A stretch of DNA of 10,993 bases from Candidatus Brocadiaceae bacterium (GTDB lineage: Bacteria > Planctomycetota > Brocadiia > SM23-32), in NCBI GenBank assembly GCA_003551785.1, contig PUNP01000603.1:1-10993 (forward strand). The letters are read 5' to 3'. The notes below the pieces were generated by a model. The model did no database searches. It saw only the letters and a list, made by a program, of their open reading frames with translations, and was not told where the DNA came from. Below, piece after piece: positions 6,591-10,993 of the stretch. The first letter of the stretch is position 1. Each line of letters opens with the position of its first letter. The translations under genes were made by a program, and so were the position numbers.

Positions 6591-6827
6591 TTACAATGCA
6601 ACCACTTCTACTTGGCAATGACGCTGGCGGGCTTCCTGTACAATTTCCTCAAGGTGTGCTGCGGTTTCGTTGTCGATCCATTCTTCTCCGCACTGCGCAC
6701 ACAGCATCGCCTTTACGTTGCGGACCACAACCACACTGCTTCCGACATCCACCGAGTATGTTGTTGTCCCCTCTTTTTTCTTGCCCCCGCACAGCGGGCA
6801 CAGGGCGTCTTTATATTCGGTATTCAT
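6591..6827 (-). CDS. YgiT-type zinc-finger protein (MqsA-family antitoxin)
   Basis: This 78-residue protein has two CxxC pairs, Cys10/Cys13 (CPLC) and Cys43/Cys46 (CAQC), which probably bind one zinc. Between them lies the strand-rich TTTYSVDVGSSVVVVRNVKA, and after them GEEWIDNETAAHLEEIVQEA. This is the N-terminal metal-binding fold of MqsA, which neutralises the partner toxin. It lacks the C-terminal helix-turn-helix of E. coli MqsA, as do many short family members, so who binds the operator is unclear. Its ATG overlaps the toxin stop (ATGA, 6824-6827) with GGAGG five bases upstream, so translational coupling is expected. It reads as the middle gene of the cluster. Confidence 0.82.
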   Translation of the reverse strand: MNTEYKDALCPLCGGKKKEGTTTYSVDVGSSVVVVRNVKAMLCAQCGEEWIDNETAAHLEEIVQEARQRHCQVEVVAL

Positions 6828-7135
6828 TTCTTCCTCCGGGTTTTGTAATCGGGCTCAAAATGTTCTTCATCGGGTTCATATACAGTTATAATATGAACCA
6901 TATCCGTAGCTTTATCGAATGCAGCTACCACATGCACGGGTTTTCCTTCTGGGAAACCCAGGAATAATGCGCAAGGAAACGGTTTCGACTCCTCATAATA
7001 TTCAATCTTTTCGCCGTTAAGCAACACATCGAGTACCTGATTTTGCAAAATCCTGCGTTCTGCAAGCCGGGAGAGACAATGCATGCGCCACACGATATTC
7101 CCTCTTTTTATGGCGTCTTGCATAGATTCTTTCAT
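6824..7135 (-). CDS. DUF4258-family protein, probable toxin of a toxin-antitoxin pair
   Basis: The 103-residue protein has the DUF4258 pattern: a first helix with HCLSRLAERRI (about 19-29), VLDVLLNGEKIEYYEE, CALFLGFPEGKPVHVVAAFD, then HIITVYEPDEEHFEPD near the C-terminus, ending in basic residues. DUF4258 proteins are thought to be RelE/ParE-like toxins and are often encoded next to YgiT-type antitoxins, as here. Whether this one cleaves RNA cannot be read from sequence. An upstream ATG at 7156 would add seven residues. The ATG at 7135 is preferred because GGAG (7142-7145) sits six bases before it. It is the first gene of the operon, with a promoter and inverted repeat directly upstream. Confidence 0.8.
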   Translation of the reverse strand: MKESMQDAIKRGNIVWRMHCLSRLAERRILQNQVLDVLLNGEKIEYYEESKPFPCALFLGFPEGKPVHVVAAFDKATDMVHIITVYEPDEEHFEPDYKTRRKK

Positions 7136-7159
7136 GGTCTTCTCCAGAAAAGACATTTA

Positions 7160-7198
7160 ACATTATTTTATTATCACCTATAATGTCAGAAGATGCAA
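7160..7198 (-). promoter_or_regulatory. Promoter and overlapping operator-like inverted repeat of the toxin-antitoxin operon
   Basis: On the minus strand, TTGCAT (7193-7198) and GATAAT (7170-7175) lie 17 bases apart, a good promoter match about 35 bases before the toxin start. A perfect 7-base inverted repeat, ACATTAT (7160-7166) and ATAATGT (7180-7186), encloses the -10 box. A nested ATTAT/ATAAT repeat lies within it. Such overlap is the usual layout for autorepression by a toxin-antitoxin complex. This role is inferred. Confidence 0.55.
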
Positions 7199-7772
7199 AC
7201 TCAGCGGCTCTGCCCTATGAGCCTAATCCGGCCAGTGGAGTGGCAATATCCCCCCGTCTATACCCTTGATCCCCCCTGTGGCGCATTGAGTGCGTCCTGT
7301 GGAGGGCATTCACTGCCGGAAACAGTGCTGGGCATGGGAAAGGTCGCCCGCGCCTGCTGATGTCCTGAAAAGCCTCTGTGATGCCGTTTCAATTGAATGT
7401 TTGAAAGGTGATGATGTAAACCAGCCGAACCTACTCGTTGCTGATAGATTTGCGCGATCATCGCCAGGCGAGGCAGGCACCATTGCCTTGCTGAAAATCC
7501 CCCGGCCAAAGCCCCCCCAGAGGGCCTTCCCAGGGCCGCCCGCGCCCGGGCATATCTGATATATACTCGGTCTGGGGATTATACTGGATGAAAAAAAATC
7601 TTATAACATCACCCCGCCTGAAAACCGGCTCTAAAGTCTTATTAAGCCACTTTATTTGGCATAACTATTTTCCACCCATTCCCTTTTCGTTATCAGATCC
7701 CAATTATTGAGCTGTGGTAGGCAGGAGCCAAAGGCCGGATAAACTTCCTGGATGAAGCGCGTTGGAGGCGCC
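7199..7772. other. Intergenic stretch without a recognisable gene
   Basis: This 0.57 kb between hsdR and the toxin-antitoxin operon has only short open frames on both strands (up to about 89 codons), none resembling a known family. It contains a G+C-rich knot at about 7500-7556 (for example GCCCG-CGCC-CGGGC) and a run of eight A at 7591-7598. The A-run gives a T-run on the minus strand about 175 bases after hsdR, but no convincing stem precedes it. It could be decayed mobile-element DNA. Confidence 0.4.
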
Positions 7773-10700
7773 TCAGTATGTGCAAGCATAGATGCTTTGC
7801 CCACCGCCATAATATGCATCATAGACATGCTGAAAGACGGCGGTGGCCTTCTGTTCGAACATTTCATGCGTGTAAACCTCCGGCAGCTCTCTGTCCAGCA
7901 AGGTCTCGATAGCCACTCTGACCTCAGCGCGGGTCTGCTGGCGTTTGCGCCAGTCCAGCACAAACTTCTCTTTTTTCAGTGTGTCCAAAAGGCTTCTGGC
8001 GGTGACTTTGACTTTGTTGCGTTCGGCATCGCTCATCTCAACCGCCGGTTTGGTCAGAAGATCAAAAATAGCCAACTCCTCCTCACTCAGTTGTTCGGTT
8101 ATCGCCCGGCTTTCCTCCTCTTCCAAACTCTTCGCAAAAACCCTGAGCCGCCGGAAAAACTCTTCAGCGTTCATGCTGCCTGCGTTGTAACTTTCGATCA
8201 TTGCCTGGAATCGCTCCATATAATCCACGCGGGTGCGGTTGAGCTGAATCATGATTTTCAGCTTTTGGGCGACCTTGCCTTTAAGCCTTTCATTAACCGT
8301 CCGCTTCCGCCCCGGCTTGAATTGTTCGGACAGCAGATCAAAATCCAGGTCGCTCAGATCGATAGTCGATCCGCCGTTGTACTCCCCCGCTTTTGACTCC
8401 CGGATAACATAACTTTCCGCGGCCACGGAGCGGTCAAGCAATTGCTCCACCTGAGACATGACCTGCGATATGTCAGCCTGCGGCGTCTCGCTCCGGATTT
8501 TGTCAGCTATCACACGCAGCAGCTTAACCTCCGGCTCGAACTCGTGCGCCGACTGATCGGGTAACAGCGTTTTATACAGGCGCTGCACGGTGTTGACCAG
8601 GTCAAGAAAATGATTTTTCACCGTTTCCGGGTAAATCAGCGCGTCGGCGGCATCGCCAATAAGCCTTACACACTCGAATCCCTCTGCCGACGAAATCCGC
8701 TCCGGATCAACCCCGCGCTCTCTGCATAAAGCCATCGACTCGGTCAGCAGTTCGCGCAGGGCCGCCCTGAGAGCATCCTTGTCCTCGACCGGTCTCTTCC
8801 CTTTATCGCCGGGATCGCCGTAAATCGCCAGCGCTTTTTCCAGGCTGCGGAAGACCCCGCAATAATCGACTATCAACCCGTTCACCTTGCCCGGATAGAC
8901 CCTGTTGGCCCTGGCGATCGTCTGCATGAGCGTATGATTTTTCATCGGCTTATCGAGGTAGAGTGTAGAGCACGCCGGCACATCAAATCCGGTCATCCAC
9001 ATGGCGCAGACAAAGACCAGCCTGAGCGGGTCGTCGGCGTCCTTAAACTTTGATTCCAGGTCTTCTTCGAGCATACGCTTGCGGTGCGGGCGGATATCCG
9101 CCCCTATCTCAGCCATCTCGGCGATCTCATTCTGACTCTGCGATACGACGACCGCCATATCGGTTTCCCGCATCAGTTCAATCCGACTCTCTATTTCTTC
9201 GCAGTCTTCATCGACGGCGTGGAACTTTTGTTCCCTGAGTTTCTCCATCGCCTTGTCCCAGTATTGCCGAACTTTATCGTGCATCCGCACGGCCGTCGCT
9301 TTATCGATACAGACCATCATCGCCTTCCCCTGGAAGCCGCGCCGCATGAAGTGATCGACCATATCTTTCGCTATGGTCTCCAGGCGTTCTTCACGGGTGA
9401 TGAGGTGATATTCCCTGGCAAACTCCTTGTCCAGCTTCGCTTCCTGCTGCTCGTCAAGTTCCGCCTCTTCCAGCAGCCGTTCCATATCTTCGTTGAAATT
9501 TTCGTTGCTCAACTGAAGTTCGGGGATACGGTTCTCGTAGTAGAGCGGCACGGTAGCGCCGTCTTCCACGGACTCCTGGAAGTCGTAGATACTGACATAA
9601 TCGCCGAAGACCTGGCGGGTTTTTTGCTCACCCGCGATCAGCGGCGTGCCGGTGAACGCCAGGAAACCGGCATTGGGCAGGGCCGTGCGCATGTTCAGTG
9701 CCAGGGTGTCATACTGGGACCTGTGCGCTTCATCGGTGATCACGATGATATTGCGGCGCTCAGACAGCACCGGATGTTTTTCACCGGCCGCCGTGCGGAA
9801 CTTGTGGATGAGCGTGAAGACATAGCGATGGTCTTCTTTGAGCAGCCGCCGCAGGTGGGCGCTGTCTTCGGCCTGCGCCCGGGCTTCCGTCACCACGTTG
9901 GCCGATGCAAAGTTCTTATAAATCTGCCCGTCCAGTTCCTTCCGGTCGGTGACGATAACAAAAGTCCAGTTACCGGGTGTTTTTCGGAGCACTTTCTGGG
10001 AGAAAAAGAGCATGGAGACACTTTTCCCGCTGCCCTGCGTATGCCAGAATACGCCGAGTTTCCCCTCGCGGCGGCGTATGTCGGCGAGTGCCTCCATCGC
10101 ATTGTTGACGCCCAGGTACTGGTGGTTTTTGGGGATGAGTTTGGTGAGGCCGCCGGTTTTTTCCTGGAAGACGGTGAAGTTCTCGACGATATCCAGTAGC
10201 CGCCCGGGTTCACACACGCCCCGCAGCATTGTTTCCAGAGACACCCGGGCTTCCTCTTCTTCGTTAGCGACCTTCTTCCACCGCGCAAAATGCTCCAATC
10301 CCGCACTCACACTGCCCACAAGGCTGCGGCTGGCGTTCGAAATGATGATTAGTGCATTGTATTGGAAAAGCTGAGGGATGGTATCTTTATAATCGCTCAG
10401 GTTCTCATTATACGCCGTTTCAAGGCGTTTATGGCTGGCCTTCAGCTCGAATAGCACCAGTGGCAGTCCGTTGACGAAACAAACGAGGTCGGCGCGGCAC
10501 GTGCGCATTTCGCCGGTCACCCAGAACTGCGAACAGCACAGATAGTCGTTGTTATCGGTGTTATCCCAGTCAATGACCCGAACGAGCTCCACCGTTTCGC
10601 CGTCACCTTCCGGGTCGGGGACGGTGACGCGCACCCCGTCTTTGATCAGACGATGGATTTCACGGTTAGCGGCGGTCATATCCATGACGGAGCGGTCGCG

Positions 10701-10937
10701 GGTAAGCTCCTCGATAGCGGCGTGAATGGCCTCGGGCGGCGCGTCGGGATTGATACCGAGCAGAGCGGCGCGCAGCCGGGATTTGAGCACCACTTCGGCT
10801 TTCGTTTCACGCTCCAGGAAACTGCTCCCATGTTGAAACTCGCCATAGGCATCAACCGTCTCCCAGCCCAGTTTGCTGAGCAGGGCAATAGCCGGCTGCT
10901 CGACCAGCGCATCTTCGGTATATTGGGCGTTTTTCAT
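7773..10937 (-). CDS. hsdR: Type I restriction enzyme, R (endonuclease/translocase) subunit
   Basis: HsdR joins HsdM and HsdS to translocate and cleave unmodified foreign DNA. Numbered from the ATG at 10937, the 1054-residue protein has an N-terminal PD-(D/E)xK nuclease: Asp150 in CRADLVCF, Glu164 and Lys166 in FELK, and Gln189-x3-Tyr193. That spacing closely matches EcoR124I. A superfamily 2 motor follows: Walker A HTQGSGKS (Lys305), DEAH at 402-405, FTGTP at 428-432, MTGFDVP near 650 and QTIARANR near 672-679. A helical C-terminus ends AYYGGGQSIYACTY, as is typical, so the gene is complete. The ATG at 10937 is favoured because AAGG lies eight bases upstream. A TTG at 10964 would add nine residues. 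The short open frame entering from the right edge stops at 10943, so hsdR may be the last gene of an hsd operon. Confidence 0.95.
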   Translation of the reverse strand: MKNAQYTEDALVEQPAIALLSKLGWETVDAYGEFQHGSSFLERETKAEVVLKSRLRAALLGINPDAPPEAIHAAIEELTRDRSVMDMTAANREIHRLIKDGVRVTVPDPEGDGETVELVRVIDWDNTDNNDYLCCSQFWVTGEMRTCRADLVCFVNGLPLVLFELKASHKRLETAYNENLSDYKDTIPQLFQYNALIIISNASRSLVGSVSAGLEHFARWKKVANEEEEARVSLETMLRGVCEPGRLLDIVENFTVFQEKTGGLTKLIPKNHQYLGVNNAMEALADIRRREGKLGVFWHTQGSGKSVSMLFFSQKVLRKTPGNWTFVIVTDRKELDGQIYKNFASANVVTEARAQAEDSAHLRRLLKEDHRYVFTLIHKFRTAAGEKHPVLSERRNIIVITDEAHRSQYDTLALNMRTALPNAGFLAFTGTPLIAGEQKTRQVFGDYVSIYDFQESVEDGATVPLYYENRIPELQLSNENFNEDMERLLEEAELDEQQEAKLDKEFAREYHLITREERLETIAKDMVDHFMRRGFQGKAMMVCIDKATAVRMHDKVRQYWDKAMEKLREQKFHAVDEDCEEIESRIELMRETDMAVVVSQSQNEIAEMAEIGADIRPHRKRMLEEDLESKFKDADDPLRLVFVCAMWMTGFDVPACSTLYLDKPMKNHTLMQTIARANRVYPGKVNGLIVDYCGVFRSLEKALAIYGDPGDKGKRPVEDKDALRAALRELLTESMALCRERGVDPERISSAEGFECVRLIGDAADALIYPETVKNHFLDLVNTVQRLYKTLLPDQSAHEFEPEVKLLRVIADKIRSETPQADISQVMSQVEQLLDRSVAAESYVIRESKAGEYNGGSTIDLSDLDFDLLSEQFKPGRKRTVNERLKGKVAQKLKIMIQLNRTRVDYMERFQAMIESYNAGSMNAEEFFRRLRVFAKSLEEEESRAITEQLSEEELAIFDLLTKPAVEMSDAERNKVKVTARSLLDTLKKEKFVLDWRKRQQTRAEVRVAIETLLDRELPEVYTHEMFEQKATAVFQHVYDAYYGGGQSIYACTY

Positions 10938-10993
10938 TGTCATTACCTTATTGACATTTCGCAATTATTTGAACGAAATATGTCGATACGCAT

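Noticed and set aside
7258..7559. Overlapping short frames on both strands in the gap after hsdR
   Set aside because: Proline-, arginine- and histidine-rich translations with no motif I recognise and no good ribosome site, so not called as genes.
7752..8396. Plus-strand open frame of 214 codons
   Set aside because: It is antisense to the 3' end of hsdR, with no family resemblance.
9084..10199. Plus-strand open frame of 371 codons
   Set aside because: It lies wholly opposite the well-supported hsdR coding sequence, has no recognisable domain and no ribosome site. It is a mirror frame of a G+C-rich gene.
10943..10993. Minus-strand frame of 16 codons from the right edge, ending just before hsdR
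   Set aside because: It could be the C-terminus of an upstream gene such as hsdS, but 16 codons carry no identifiable signal and may be open by chance.

Overview
The window looks like bacterial chromosome of roughly even base composition. The phylum is inferred, not proven. A sigma-like domain opening with the FPTTQW signature, a sulfatase beside a uroporphyrinogen-decarboxylase-like methyltransferase, and large intergenic gaps are all common in the Planctomycetes-Verrucomicrobia-Lentisphaerota-Kiritimatiellota group, so a member of that group is the best guess.

Left part (1-1800): one minus-strand gene encodes a chimaeric protein. Its N-terminus resembles ECF sigma region 2, and where region 4 should follow it has a membrane helix and a beta-rich outer domain. 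Two diverged, hairpin-forming direct repeats of about 80 bases flank the gene, and a separate long hairpin lies at the left edge.

Middle (1730-6130): a two-gene plus-strand operon encodes a UroD/MtaA-like protein and a sulfatase with no export signal. It is preceded by a good promoter overlapped by two small palindromes. Next comes a gap holding a degenerate IS1380-like transposase fragment. A complete single-chain iron-sulfur L-serine dehydratase (sdaA) follows and ends at a strong terminator hairpin.

Right part (6140-10993): the 3' half of a tRNA-Glu(CTC) gene, on the minus strand with no 5' half, sits 10 bases from that terminator. Inverted and direct repeats follow it. This is the layout expected at the distal attachment site of a tRNA-integrated island, with the island on the right. 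The putative island carries a minus-strand toxin-antitoxin operon: a DUF4258 toxin-like protein, an overlapping YgiT/MqsA-type zinc-finger antitoxin, and a third, frameshifted YgiT-like gene without zinc ligands. Its promoter is overlapped by an inverted repeat. After about 0.6 kb with no recognisable gene comes a complete type I restriction endonuclease subunit (hsdR). The rest of the restriction-modification locus (hsdM, hsdS) is presumably beyond the right edge.

Taken together, the left two thirds is metabolic and regulatory chromosome, and the right third looks like the end of a defence island. The most unusual items are the sigma-transmembrane-lectin-like fusion, the tRNA-fragment island boundary, and the three-gene toxin-antitoxin cluster with its frameshifted third member.
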